Positions 10,683 through 22,961 are shown, numbered from the stretch's first letter. The stretch: 64,000 nucleotides of DNA from Limnephilus marmoratus (GCA_917880885.1 OU862910.1:21774710-21838709); one strand, 5' to 3'. Made by a program: numbers and translations. The notes: generated from the sequence alone by a model not told the origin.

Positions 10683-10830
10683 GGGGGGGGGGGGGGGGGG
10701 GGTCCGCCCCACGGTCGAGTGTCACTTAGCAAAGGGGTGACACCAGGGCCGTAGCTAGGGGGGGGCATTAGGGGGCAATGCCCTACCTTAAAATACCTGT
10801 GCCCTACTCTGAATTGTATGAAAAAATAAA
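10683..10830. repeat. Inverted partial copy of the A/B hAT junction
   Basis: A run of about 21 G is followed by the reverse complement of the right end of element A (GGTCCGCCCCACGGTCGAGT) and then a second element-B terminus, CAGGGCCGTAGCTAGG, at 10744. The same target word lies at the junction, in reverse (GGTGACAC). The whole mirrors 9980-10098 across a spacer of about 600 bp. The far end of this second B copy is not seen. Confidence 0.7.
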
Positions 10831-13800
10831 GCTTTTTAACAATAACAACACCAAACATATAATATTTTTTTATTTAATGTTTTTATTATGACCATGTTCA
10901 ATTTGTAGAACTCCGTTAAAATTAAATATGTAATAAATTATTATTTTTTTTCAAATCCATGAGTAGAGGGAGAAAATATTCTACCGCAACTCGAATAATT
11001 TTTTTTTCTACATTTTAGGATGGTTAGTGCGGGTACCTCATTAAAGTTACGTGATATAATATTAATTTAATTTATTAATGTATTGATATATTTATAGACG
11101 TAGATAATAATTAGATAAAGAGATATTGTGAATCCGCACTGAAGTACAAAATCTACAATCCTTTCAAAAGTACATATTAAAAAAAAATTGTCTTGTTCGA
11201 CATGGTTTTTTCAAAAATCTACGGAGGTGTAAATACTTTATTTAACCCAAAAACCATGCAAACATGGTAAAAAAAAACATGTATCTGGCAACATTGATGA
11301 TTCTGAAGTTCATGGAAATGGGCTGTCACGCAGTTCCAGAACGGTGGCCGAATCTGGAACCAGTTCTTTATGCAGTTACTTTTGGAACATAGATGAAATT
11401 AAATCCGAATGCGAAAATGTTATTCTTACAATAATTATGTATTATTATTACATCGATTTTTGATTAGTGTAAGTGTATAGTGTAGTAGTCACAATTAGGT
11501 AGGGTACTTATTTATTCCTTCCAGTGAATAATGCAAAACAGTAAACATCACAGATAGAAAATAATCGCAATCTGATCACGTTGATAAGTATTATGACTCA
11601 AATAGCGGTTCAATTTTAATTGATCAACTTTGGTTGAACGTCAAAATTTGTTCCACTTTTTTTCAAGTTAGTGTCGAGTTGATCGGTTAAAATTGAATCG
11701 GTTGAACCCGATTCACAGGCACAAATGACAAAATAACTTCATTCAGCGAACGAAGATCTATAGAAAAATATTAGCTCCCCTTTTCAAAACCAGTAGACCT
11801 CTGGCTGTGATGATCGTATCACAATAGTTCTAAAGTTAGATAAGGAATACAAATCCAAAAAGGAACGGGTTCCAAAAATAACCGGTTCAATAGTATTGTG
11901 TGATTCAGTGACACCAAAGTCACCGGGACAAAATAACCGGTACAGGAATATCGACCATCTCTAGTCTCTGTTCCTCTGGGCCGCCCTGAAGTCGTGCTGT
12001 GTGTGGTCTGTTTGAGTTTTCGTTGACCCACGGCTTTATCCGTAAAATTCATATTCAATGTGTATGGCTGTGGTGGTGAGTCTATTTTGCTTTTATTTTT
12101 AAACATTTTCAGTTTCATAAACGCACGATATCTTTCGAGAAATCCTCTGTAAAGGTGGTGATCGTTGGATTTTATATTCCCATTGATTAGGGTCTTCTAT
12201 TAGCATCTATTAGGTACCAATAGTCTTCTGAATGCTATTTGCTTGTATTATCTTAGAACTAACAAGCCTACTCTTTGTGACACGTTAAATTTTCAAAATA
12301 ATTCACCCATAAATTCAAGTCAAAATATTTGACAGCTGAGTGTGCCATCGGTTCTGGAGACCTCTGAAATGCTAGTTTATGTGTCATTTGAATCATTTAG
12401 TTATGTAGAAGCCATAACACATTGGCTATTTATTCTCTGTGTGCTTAAAATATCGACAAACAATCATTTCTACTTGCTAGTCTTATGTTTTCATTGATCA
12501 AGACATTCATTGACATAGATGAATCTACAGTATAATTGCGCAACACGCCTAACTTCAACACAATTAGGACTACCAATGTTAAGTAGACATTTAAAATGTG
12601 CATTTGAATATGTTTTATAGAATCTACATGCAGTATTTTATATTGCATGAATTGCTACCAATTGAACCAAGCCAGGAACTGGGAGTGTTTAGTCAGATGC
12701 TGTGGTCATTATAAATGACAAATGTTTACATTGTTGCTTATTTTGGGCAAAAATCTCTATTTTTGTCACTCATTACTATTTGATACTGAAAGGTACTTCT
12801 TCCACCATCATATAATACACTATACATATATGTATATACACTAATACAATTATTGTGTTATGACTCACTGAAACTGTGGCACCCACCAAAATTCTTTGGT
12901 TTTGAAGGATCAGTTAATTGAATTTTTCTCTGTTTTCATGAAATCATATTATAAGCGTTACGCATTAGACATCATGACATCTAGTTGTAATGGTTCATTC
13001 ATAATATTATAGTTCATGCAATTGTACCATATTTACCAATTGAATCATAACACAATTTTCATTTTATTGCCAGTAATGAAAATTAGATTAATAAACACAA
13101 GAACATGGTTTGGATATTATAATCTGCGCATAATGAAATTTGTGTTTTTTTTTTTAATATTATTTTAACTGACCCAGATTTCTCACTCTGCAGGAAGAAA
13201 AATGAAATGCTTGAAAGCAAGTATGAAATGTATACTTTTTTAAAGTTGCTCACAAATTTGTCTTCTGTAATTTTCAAGTTTTGTTCATAAATTGAGTTAA
13301 TAATTCAGATTTGTTGTTACCAGAAAATTTGCAACTATTTTTGTTGCCGTTAGGCAATACTTTTTTCCAATATCCTTTTGATTTATTATTTTCAAAGGAA
13401 AAATAAGTTATAATCCTTGGTTTACAGTACATACCCTTTCCTTGAGAATAATTTGTTATGAGAAGGAAGTAAGTTAATAACGGCTGTGAGTTTCAAACTC
13501 GATTTGTCCAACTGCTAGCCGAGCGTCTTACCCACTGTTTTTGGATTACTTTTATCTTATACGTATTTTGCTATTATAGTAATAAGATTTTGTAATTTTA
13601 AGCAATTGTTTTATATTCGATAAAGCTAAAGAAAAACATATTAGTATATAATATTAATATTCAACTGGTTTTTATAAATAATATTGAGAAAATGCTGTTT
13701 GTTTAGTAATTTTATTCCTTAACGTGGATATTATAGATATCTTGACAATTAAATTTAATCCTATGCATTATGTAGAATAGATTACAAGAGTCACATTGAA

Positions 13801-14101
13801 TTCTCATTCCATTGGAAAATGAGCATGTCCGTTTGATAATAATGTGTGAAGGTAAACCATAATAGTATTATTATCTATGTTTTATCAATCTAAAGTAGGA
13901 GTGAGGTTTTTTTAGCATATAATTATTATAATAGCATTCTAAATCCATACCGTGGAAACCGATCATATTGCCAACCAATGAACCAATTAGCAACATTTAC
14001 TTTACTCATGGTTATTTATGTTTGGTCTCTGACGTGCAGTTCCAAGTTGGATCTCTTGTGCGATAATCACATAAAAAATACATGTATTTATCATGCTGAT
14101 T
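10831..14101. other. Long AT-rich stretch, no gene
   Basis: No supported coding frame. It contains a short inverted repeat near 11602-11705 (around GGTTCAATTTTAA) and a possible decayed SINE head at 13487-13545. The open frame at 11819-12118 has no recognisable features. Confidence 0.55.
13487..13545 (-). mobile_element. Possible decayed SINE-A head
   Basis: On the minus strand CAGTGGGTAAGACGCTCGGC is followed by a degraded B box (GAGTTTGAAACTC), in the same order and spacing as the tRNA head of SINE A at 6.5 kb. No body can be recognised. Confidence 0.3.
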
Positions 14102-14535
14102 CCAGACTCATGGGGAGAAGTCTCGGCGAGAAGTTCGCGCCGAGACTTCTCGCGAGAACAAGCACTTATCCACACTCATTTTTCTCACTTGTGATCTGTT
14201 TCCCATCCGGTATGGTCGACATTACAGAAGATATTCAAAATGCTGCAGGTTTGGCTCTGTGCGATAAATTGCAACTCTTGTTGATTGTTCCACATTTTTA
14301 ACACAAGGAAACAAAATTTTCGAAACAAAAATATAACACACGTCTACTCTCAACCGCTCACTAAACAACACTGAGACAACGTGAGTGTAGTAGTCTTCTC
14401 GCCCGAGAAATCCTTTGAAGCGGCCAAATTTACCGACAGTTATCTGAGAACAGGCGAGCCCGAGAAAGAGAATGCGAGAAACTCATCACATTCACGCTTC
14501 TCGGGTGTTCTCGGGGCTTCTCGCCGTGAGTCTGG
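14102..14535. mobile_element. TIR element rich in CGAGAA words
   Basis: The left end starts CCAGACTCATGGGGAGAAG and the right end, reverse-complemented, starts CCAGACTCACGGCGAGAAG. Many CGAGAA/TTCTCG words and a perfect 11-bp hairpin (AAGTCTCGGCG and CGCCGAGACTT) lie inside the ends. No convincing target duplication was found. The frame at 13978-14301 crosses its left boundary and is therefore chance. Confidence 0.6.
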
Positions 14536-14560
14536 AGGGGCTATTAGAAAGAAGTACACG

Positions 14561-14793
14561 CAGTGGCGTAGTGAGGGGGGCGGACCGCCCCGGGTGCCAC
14601 CCGAAGGGGGGTGCCAGCCCCCCCCCCCCCCCCCACCCCCCAGGATGGACCAATTTTATGAAGTCGAAATTAGCGTTTTGAATTTCTCAAGTCAACTTTC
14701 ATAGGGGGGGTGACACCACGCCCCGGGGGGGTGACATCCGCCCCGGGGGGGTGACATCCGCCCCGGGTGCCACCCATGCTAGCTACGCCACTG
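14561..14793. mobile_element. hAT MITE, full-length copy of family A
   Basis: A 233 bp element with ends CAGTGGCGTAGTGAGG and, reverse-complemented, CAGTGGCGTAGCTAGC. It is flanked by AGTACACG and AGTATATG, an 8 bp duplication with two transitions. The interior has a C-run and an 18 bp unit (GGGGGGGTGACATCCGCC) repeated twice. It matches the left part of the element at 8326. Confidence 0.8.
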
Positions 14794-15335
14794 AGTATAT
14801 GTGTACTATTTATCACATGCCTTTGCCTAAAAGTTATTCAATTTCTGCCTCCACTAATTTGGTGACTATAGATCTTTGTGTGCCGAACTTGGATGGCCTT
14901 CAAAAACCAAACTTCTGTCAAGATATAATGCTTTAATATGCCAGAATCATTGCGCAATATCTTATTAATTTTAAATAAATTTTTCCTCCACATTGTAGTG
15001 TATTTTAGTGATGGCCGCGCCGTCATAATATTTGCTCTTTTGGCCAATTTGTTTATTTTCATTTCTGAGAAACAATAAATTCTCTGCATCGACAAAGCAT
15101 TTTCTTCAGATATTTAATTTTCTTGGCATCTTTAGATGTTTAAACAGAATGCGGTGTGGTGTTAAGTGTTAAATATTTATCTGAATAATTATTAATTATT
15201 ACATGATTTTTTTTCTGAATGGTGCTGCTAAAATATTCAATTGCATCACAGAAATGTATAATAATAATATTTATTATTCTGATTATTGAAATGCGATGAG
15301 ATAAAGTTACCTCAAAATTATTCATTATAAATTAC
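14794..15335. other. Intergenic AT-rich, no gene
   Basis: Nothing recognisable on either strand. Confidence 0.55.
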
Positions 15336-16011
15336 AGTATGTCAAATAAGAGTAGAAAACATAGAAGGGTGCCACTGTCGTTAAATGGCAACACTAAAAA
15401 TATAATCATGGTGTTAATCTAAAGCTGTGTAACCTACATTTTAATTAAAAATTAAAAAGGCATAAAAGTGAAAAAAATATTTTTTCATTCCACTGATCTC
15501 AAATTAGAATTGCATATAGGTATATTATGATTATATCTTTACAATTTTATGTTAACATAATGAAGAATAACGATATTGTAATAAAATATAAAGCACACTT
15601 TAGAAATTTCTCACATTTATTTAATATCAGCTTAAGTACCTACTAGCGTTCTCCAGGCTTTAGATCATGTCTCTAATTTTGGATCTGAATATATTTAACT
15701 CATTCAGATCTAAAAGTAGTGTAACTAAACTCACCATTAATGATTCTTCCTTTCTACCTACTGTTAAATTTAATTATGTTAAATAAAATGGAAGCCAATA
15801 ACTTTGTAGAACACAATTTAAACAAATTATGTCATTAAGTGCTTCCTCGATTTAATTTTTTTGTAGGAACAAAAAAATGTATTTTTAAATGTGTATACGG
15901 TGTTTTGCATTTTTAGTGTGATTGAAGAATATTTGACAGGTAAAATGGTGTTGCCAGCCTACAAATTTTGTAGTTCAATTTTTTATATTTTCTACTCTTA
16001 TTTGACAGACT
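15336..16011. mobile_element. 676 bp TIR element, superfamily unknown
   Basis: The ends are AGTATGTCAAATAAGAG and, reverse-complemented, AGTCTGTCAAATAAGAG, both continuing TAGAAAA. No internal coding. GGCAACAC-type words lie near both ends in opposite orientation. The target duplication is unclear. Confidence 0.55.
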
Positions 16012-16536
16012 CTACCTGGGCCTTTTAAGTAGGTACTTACCTAATGCAAGTTTTCATGTTGATTATACCTACTTGAAATTCTTCAGAAATGTTTGAATTT
16101 TGATCATTATGCATTTACTAACCTCTAATCTGGCTTTGCCCGAGATACAACATTATTTTTTTACTTATTGAATATGGAAAAAATATTTTTATATATTATG
16201 ACATCTTGTCTTAATTTTGCCAGTTTAATGAATATTTCAAAGCTCCTTAGCACATTATGGAACGTATCTAGAATTTCTAGCCAGGAAAAATAAAAATTTC
16301 GTGAGACCGTTTCTGCTACAGACATATTTACTGATTTATTGTTAAGAAATAAATAAATGTTTTAATTGTAGATATTAAGCTCGTTATGACGAATATAGGT
16401 TCTAATAATTTTTTTATGAATCAGTTTTATTGATATTTTTCACAAAAAACTTCCTAGAAAATGGATAAAATTTAAATCTCAGAACCATTTTCTCTGAACT
16501 AGATATGTTAAAAAAAGAAACATGATTAGGATATTA

Positions 16537-16874
16537 GGATTCTAGGATTAGAGCGAGGCAATTACTCGTATGCTGAAATTGAACAGACTCTAAACCTTTC
16601 TCCTTTAGAAGACCGTCGAATAAAATCTGATCTCATTTGTTTCTTCAAAATTATTAACTGTTTAATCGACTCGTCTTCATTACTACAACTCATCACATTT
16701 AATATACCTTCTCGTAGACTCAGAAATAAAGACCTGCTTTTCCTCAATCAGCACTCTACTAACTATGGTTATAACTCACCATTGTCCAGAATGTGTAGAC
16801 TGGTCAACTCACGTCAAGACCTTAATTTTTTTGGTATTAGCTTAAATGATTTCTGTCGCTCTTTAAACAAATGA
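16537..16874 (+). pseudogene. C-terminus of a LINE reverse transcriptase
   Basis: One frame stays open for about 110 codons to a TGA at 16872-16874. It reads YSYAEIEQTLNLSPLEDRR, then DLICFFKIINCLID, FNIPSRRLRNKDLLF, and NYGYNSPLSRMCRLVN near the end. The pattern LxxLxxRR...DLxFxxKIxNxxID...FxxPxRxxR, then a tyrosine-serine-proline block, is the usual C-terminal tail beyond the thumb of CR1/Jockey-like reverse transcriptases. Catalytic motifs are upstream and lost by 5' truncation. The frame is intact, so the insertion is probably fairly young. It has no Met start. The antisense frame at 16562-16747 is a shadow. Confidence 0.75.
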
Positions 16875-17060
16875 TGATATTTCATATTCACCCTAATTTT
16901 TGCAAGGTCTTGACGTGACTTGACACTTATTTTTTCTTCTATTTTCACTGTTTGTCTTTGCTTTTATGTACCATCCGAATCCTTACATTGTTCCTTTCTA
17001 AATTTTGTGATACTTTGTTTTACATTGGACGCAAGTCCGTAAATAAATAAATAAATAAAT
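16537..17060 (+). mobile_element. 5'-truncated non-LTR retrotransposon (LINE) 3' end
   Basis: The C-terminal coding (16537-16874) is followed by about 165 bp of 3' UTR and an (AAAT)n tail at about 17040-17060. A possible 7 bp duplication, GATATTA, flanks it (16530-16536 and 17061-17067). A perfect 14-base inverted repeat (CACGTCAAGACCTT and its complement near 16905) spans the stop codon and could fold in the RNA. Confidence 0.7.
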
Positions 17061-17067
17061 GATATTA

Positions 17068-18035
17068 AATTGAGGGTACCTACCATTTTTTTATACATAT
17101 CTATTTGAAGCACTGAGGTCTGTAAGTCTAGACTCCAGACAAAATAAACCTCTGCCCAGTGTTATTGACATTTCGCTCTCCGCGCAGTAATGCACAATGC
17201 TTTCAACATCAATCCTTGTTGACTTCTTGAAACTAAACGTTAACTTAACGGCTCTGGGGGGTCAAGCACACAGAAATCAATAATATCGGATCGACAGGCG
17301 TAACTTCGATATTCTATATATGTCGTTAACCCGTCTAATCACAGGAGACCCAAGTTGTCCCAAAACATCATATGCCGTTATAATAACAGGAGACCCAGAT
17401 TGTCCCAGAGCGACAGTGCATTACTAAAAGTTAGATATCTCTCTTCCTGTCATGCGAATATTTGTGATTTATTTTATGTTAGAAACGGATAGAAATAATG
17501 CTTCTCATTGTCTTAGAATTATATGAGCTTGGTTTTTCAGATATTTTACAAACCCGATAAAAAGTGACAGTTTAATTTTCCGCCAATTTGTGACGTATCG
17601 CTCATTTAATTTTAAAATAAAATTGTATGAAAGTGATAAAAAGTGAGGTGACAGTTTTATTACAAATTTTATTTAGAAAAGGACTCTTTTTTTTTAAATT
17701 TAAGTTTATTCTATTTTAATTACTTTAATTCGAATATTCGCAGTTATGCTTTTTTTAGCCAATTTAAATTTACAATATTAAAATTTTAATATTTGAAAAC
17801 AAAAATGTTGATTTCTAATAAACACATCGGAAAGATTATTTTATCTAGATTTTAGAACAATTTTTGTTTTGGCAGAATCGTTAAAAAAACCAATAATTAG
17901 GAACATTTAAAATGCATTGAAAGAACCGGGAATTTTGCGCGCAAACCTTGATAGGCAAAAGTTGACAGAAAATTATTTTCTTATTATTCGAAGGGTTAAT
18001 ATGGCAACACTGGAGTTGGTTTCTAAGAATTCTCA
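17068..18035. other. Intergenic, short direct repeats
   Basis: The word ACAGGAGACCCARRTTGTCC occurs twice, 45 bp apart (17341 and 17386). No gene. The frame at 17917-18126 runs into the hAT end and is chance. Confidence 0.5.
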
Positions 18036-18043
18036 TTCCGAAA

Positions 18044-19379
18044 CAGGGCCGGATCTACGAAATCGGGCGCCCTGTGCAGTAGGTACCGATGGCGCCCCCC
18101 CCCCCCTACATTTTTATTTTGATTAAAAATTCGTTCACCCCAATTTTTTATTCTTTTTATTTATTTTTATTTTTTTTTACACTAATTTATCAAATAAAAT
18201 CAAGACATATAAAGGGTGTAACTTTTCCAAGTGACCTGGCGGTAGCTCTCACACTCGTTTTTTTTTAAAGAGAGAATCGCCAGGAGCCCTATACTCTCTG
18301 CATCTATTGGGTAAACATAAAATTATGGTGCTATTTTAATTATTTTAGGAAAAACTCTTTTTGCAAGTTATGCTTTAAAATAATACAACGAATTGTTTGT
18401 TTGTGCCCGTACCATGATTTAAAATATAGGTTACGAGACAATGCGGGTGGTTTAGCTGAACTAGATCCATTAGACATTCTTGAGATCTACTGCGTTTATG
18501 TATATACCCAACGCGAATATTAATAGAAAAAGCAAATACAAATACGTTCTCATGGCAACCTACAACACAAGTATAGCATCTACAGCTTCTGACTAATAAG
18601 AATATAACCTCAAATTTGTACCTTGCATTTCCCGTGTTGAGCGAACAAACACTAAACACTGACGTATCAACGGCTTACGAAAGACGCTTACACTGACACC
18701 GCAAAATAACAGATCCAACAAATCTAATAGATATTAATTATACATTTAACGAACTTTAAATAATATGTCAAATCAATGATCTGCAATGATCAAACTGTCA
18801 ACACGTAACACGTTGCAACCTGCAAACCGTGCGATGTTTTTGTTAATGGAATTTAGTGAAGATTTCATAAGAAAATGGTCTTTAACTACCTTCTCCTAGA
18901 GACTTAAATCGTACAAAATAAAACGCTACGCTAACTAAAATTGTCAGCATTTTGAAAGGCGATCGGTTTGTTTGTTCTCTTGAACAAAAACATCGCGCTG
19001 TGATTGGTTATTGAATTTGGATCGCACCCATTCGTCGTAAAAGACGGTAAAAGATATATGGAAAAATAGATCTTACGTTTACACTAAATATATGGAATTT
19101 GTAAAAAAATTCTGTAACTGACTATAAATTCGTAGGCCGTAAACCAACCTGATGCGTGTGCACGACTGGTTTATTTATGCGTGCGCATTCTGTTTCTTTG
19201 GAAAGTGTTGCTAGAGCGTAATAATTATTTCGTACTATGGGTAATTTTGAAACGATGTAGGGAATATTATAACAAATTTTTAATACAATATTTATTTTCT
19301 CACGGAGCCCCTTCGTAGTTGGCGCCAGGTTTTTTGCACGTTTTTGAACGTATGGAAGATCCGGCGCTGTTCCGAAATG
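18044..19379. mobile_element. hAT element, 1.34 kb, exact 8 bp TSD
   Basis: The ends are CAGGGCCGGATCT and, reverse-complemented, CAGCGCCGGATCT. The duplication TTCCGAAA is exact (18036-18043 and 19380-19387). Subterminal GGCGCC words occur at both ends. The minus frame at 18375-18659 has no recognisable transposase motif. Non-autonomous or decayed. Confidence 0.88.
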
Positions 19380-19640
19380 TCAAACGCAAAACAATCACGT
19401 AAAAATATTAATAAATTGGCAAGGTTGAACTGAAATACTAACCTAAATATGCATTGGCAGTCTGCATTTATTTTTTTACACTAAATGGGAGTTAGTTAGT
19501 TAATGAGATCTTTAGACATATTTCAACCACTTTCGTTTCTCAAAGATCGAATGAAATAAATAGATCGCGTCTTAGATGCGTTGCTTAAGTCTATGGATCG
19601 CGTATACGACTTATTTCAATTCTAAGAGCTTCGTTAGTTC

Positions 19641-19868
19641 TTCTTCTTGGTGTGCCCTATCAGATCTCCCAGACGTTGGCGATCACTCTGGAAAATGTCT
19701 ATCTATCTTGCGCTGCCCGGAATAGCTTCTCCACACTTCTAATGCCGGTCCACTCTCGTATATTTCGCAGCCAAGACATTTGTCTCCTACCAGGCCCTCG
19801 GCGACCATATTGCATTTCAATATTAATTGGAGCAAGTGATACTTCTCCCCTCGAAGTATGTTAGTATG
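19641..19868 (-). mobile_element. Short 5'-truncated LINE insertion with TSD
   Basis: A 228 bp insertion flanked by the exact 11 bp duplication TTCGTTAGTTC (19630-19640 and 19869-19879), with a (GAA)n-type tail on the minus strand. The minus strand codes GRRGPGRRQMSWLRNIREW, then TGIRSVEKLFRAAQDR, a stop, then VIANVWEI and stop. This is the C-terminal tail seen in many insect non-LTR reverse transcriptases. The one in-frame stop shows decay. The plus-strand frame at 19652-19864 is its shadow. Confidence 0.8.
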
Positions 19869-19879
19869 TTCGTTAGTTC

Positions 19880-20417
19880 AATCCGTTCAATAAATAAGCC
19901 TTATTAAAAAAAATGTGAATATTGACAGTTCTGACTTTTTGAAATATTGGCATACGGAGCTTCGGGCCAAAAAGGCCCATTTCTCTTTCATCATGAATTT
20001 ATATTAATGGTTGTTGAAGAAATTGATTTTTTAGTTGTTTGTTAAAATTTTTGCAAAGGTACATAGGCCAGTGCAATTAGCGCCAAAAAGGGGGTCGCGA
20101 TCGGAATTATTCCAGTAGTCCCAATTTTTTTATATGTTTTATATACTCATCTCCTGATGTAAAATCTGAGTTTTCGACCGTGGATCACTTGAGCTTTCGC
20201 CGCCATTTTGAAAAAACCAGCCGAAATCGCGCCAAAATCTAGTTTCTCTCAAATATCTCGTTTCCAATAAAAATTTCGGATAAAATAGCTTTACAAGTTT
20301 AGTAGAACATAAAATTATCTACAATTTTTATGCAAACAATTTTCTTCTATCTCTAATAAATATCGAGATATGCAGTGGTAAAAACGTGTATAAGTTTGTG
20401 AAAACAGGTAAATTACC
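19880..20417. other. Noncoding stretch, no gene
   Basis: No gene. From about 20050 it has the look of TE untranslated sequence (ATAAAATTATCTACAATTTT and similar), but I cannot place it in a family. Confidence 0.45.
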
Positions 20418-20696
20418 CGACTTGGTTTGGTTTTTTGTGCATATCTCTTTTCCAGTACAATTTTATGAAAAAATTACTGAAATGAATTTTGTAGAGAATA
20501 AAATTTCATAAAAGACGTAGGTATACGTTTAATGTTTTTATCGCAATTAGGTATCCAGGTTCTAATACAAAATTTTATCAAATTACGTCAAATACTGAAT
20601 AAGAAAAATAGTGTTGGCATAACTTGATTATTATTTTTTTTAACAAGAGATACGCACAAAAAACCATAGTCGACTTTAACATAGTCGACTTTAACC
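20418..20696. repeat. Inverted repeat plus 15-bp tandem duplication
   Basis: GGTTTTTTGTGCATATCTCTT near 20430 is mirrored at 20642-20672 with one mismatch. CATAGTCGACTTTAA is then repeated twice in tandem (about 20666-20696). Confidence 0.6.
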
Positions 20697-21402
20697 TGTT
20701 GATATCCTCATCCTATAGAAAAGTGTCGTAAGTCAAAAAAGTTAATTTTACAGGAGAGCGAAAACTAATTAATGAATGATAAACAAGCGGTCCCGTCGAA
20801 ATGAGATACTAGCGACATCTTGTGGAGAAGGAGTGATCTAACAATGTAAAACTTAAACGATTTTCATGGGGCCTAAAATAATTACAATCACTTTACTTTT
20901 CAGAGATAAAACGAAAAATAGAAAAAAATTACTTACGAATCTTTTCTATGGGATGTGCGACATATGTATAGAATTATTGACTTCAAATAGATGTATGTAG
21001 TAATCGAGTACTCAAGCAGCGGTATTTAATTCGATTTGTGCAACTTATTGACCGTAGGTAATGATCATGAAAAACCCAGTAACTGCTTATTCTACATATT
21101 CAACAATTCAGTGACCTCAAACTTATCTGAATAATGTGATTTACCGTTTTTCGTAAATAATGTGTGTTATTTCGTTATTTTCGCTAAATTGCATCTGTGT
21201 TTTTGTATTTGTTTAAGTTTTTTGTACTTAATTTATATAACCAATTAATTTTTATTTCATCGTTAATTTATTCATTTGCGCCCTTAAGGTTTTAAAAATA
21301 ATCATTACATAAGTGATTTAAAATTTAAATAATAATTATAAAATTTTCACAATAATTACTGAAAAAAATATTATGGTTTTATTCCCACCGATTGGATGTG
21401 CA
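20697..21402. other. Intergenic AT-rich, no gene
   Basis: Nothing recognisable. Confidence 0.55.
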
Positions 21403-21410
21403 ATGCACAT

Positions 21411-21824
21411 TAATGGTCGACCGAGACAGGTTTTTCGTTCTCGGCCGAGACCGAGACCGAGAATAAATTAAAATCTCGGCCGAGACCGAGATTTTAATTA
21501 GACCGAGATAAATTGAGAACAAAATGAAAATGAGCTATTTTTGCATAATATAGTATATTTAAGAATGTAACCAGCTTTGCTAAAGAGCTGTTCACTTGCT
21601 ACACTAGTAGGCGGTGCTGATAAAAACTTTCATCACAATCGACAGTTCTCTCACGCACTGACACCAAGTGACGAATGTGGATGCGCGCGGTAGATTTGAA
21701 TCCCATTATCCTATACCGTGCCTACTTACAATGGTCTCGGCGATTTTTCGCCGAGAACCGAGACAGAGTTCTTGGTAGAATTTGTAGCTGAGAATGCCGA
21801 GACCGAGATCTCGGTCGACCCTTA
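21411..21824. mobile_element. hAT MITE with CCGAGA-rich ends
   Basis: A 414 bp element with ends TAATGGTCGACCGAGA and, reverse-complemented, TAAGGGTCGACCGAGA. An exact 8 bp duplication, ATGCACAT, flanks it (21403-21410 and 21825-21832). Both subterminal regions are packed with CCGAGAC/GTCTCGG words, a candidate transposase-binding array. The middle is ordinary AT-rich DNA. Confidence 0.88.
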
Positions 21825-21832
21825 ATGCACAT

Positions 21833-22291
21833 TATTTGGGGGTTTTCTTATTCTTGAATCACGTTTCGATTATTCTTGTAGTGTCTATCATCGGGACAGA
21901 TTGGCGGAGTGTAGAATTCATGACATTTTTTTAATTGTCACTAAAACATTCAGTCCTCCGTTCATTGAAATATCCTATCAGGCGTCCCCCCCGTCTGTGT
22001 CGAAAATATGTCCAAAATACATTTTGTCGGTCGAGCCGTCGAAAGCATCAGGTTTCCGTCCTGATTTTGCGGGTCCAATTCACTGCTACCTACTCCTCCA
22101 TCAATGCAACATTTAACAATACTTATGTTAAAATTATTGTGGAGGAATTATTATTCGAATATTGTCAGATTATTCGTAACTATTATATTTGTCTTATGTC
22201 ATTTGTCTATTGTCAAAAATGTATAATACGAGTATATTATGTGTAAAAAATCATTCACAATATTTTCGTAACCCCTCTTTCAAACGAATAA
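21833..22291. other. Intergenic, unsupported ORFs
   Basis: Overlapping plus frames (21901-22116 and 21935-22246) have no domain and compete with each other. I see no gene. Confidence 0.5.
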
Positions 22292-22302
22292 GCGTAACAT
22301 TG

Positions 22303-22503
22303 GAGGTTATCCACCACATACCCGCCCCGGTATAAGTAACAGATGGTTATTCCTTCAGGGCTCTCACATGGACTTTAATTTTTTTTATAAAAACGACTCT
22401 ACATTTAATAAACGAAACTAGACCTCCATTGTCCCCGCATACGTTGTTAGGCAGCAGTACGCAAGTGCTTGTTATGTACAATTGTTGTAATTGTTGTACA
22501 ATT
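22303..22503 (+). mobile_element. Short retro-insert with 11 bp TSD
   Basis: A 201 bp segment flanked by exact GCGTAACATTG (22292-22302 and 22504-22514). It ends in an ACAATTGTTGTAATTGTTGT-type tail, as expected for a truncated non-LTR retroelement 3' end. The body also occurs inside hAT element B (9488-9660). No recognisable coding. Confidence 0.7.
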
Positions 22504-22514
22504 GCGTAACATTG

Positions 22515-22961
22515 ACATACGGATATGCTCGGCGAGCCGGCCCGCCCGTTTCGGCGCAGAATTCACACGGATTCGCTCGGCGGATCTGTCCGTTGAGCCG
22601 ATCAAAAAATTTCGAAAAATTTCATAAACTAATAATCTGACTTACGGCCCCAATGCATTAACCACCCCGATTAAGAATGCATTTTTGTCACACTGTTTAA
22701 GTGTCTGGTAATACCTCATGACGTCATAGTTAAAAAATGTTTGATTTATATACCTTTTAGTTTGTATGGGGCGAAACACAGTGCGGCGTGTCTGAAAATA
22801 CGTTGTTGCGAGAGATCGCTACGAACCACGAAAGGGGGCAGGTGCACGTAAATTCCCAAATAAAAAGCTGTATCTGGCTGAATGTTCTGAAGTGGTGGAG
22901 GGGACGGCAGAAGAAGGCTGTTCAACTCGCCGCAAACCACAACACAGAAACAGAAGGTGCA
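22515..22961. other. Intergenic, GC-richer start, no gene
   Basis: A small CpG-containing patch (22520-22600) with GAGCCGGCCCGCCCG has no recognisable origin. The overlapping frames on both strands are unsupported. Confidence 0.45.

Noticed and set aside
13978..14301. 107-codon ORF with a signal-peptide-like N-terminus
   Set aside because: It runs across the left terminus of the 14102-14535 TIR element and through its hairpin, so the reading frame is a chance join.
14102..14535. hAT assignment for the CGAGAA-rich element
   Set aside because: The termini match each other, but no 8 bp target duplication could be found at either reading of the ends.
14381..14704. Proline/glycine-rich ORFs
   Set aside because: Produced by C- and G-runs of the hAT MITE at 14561-14793.
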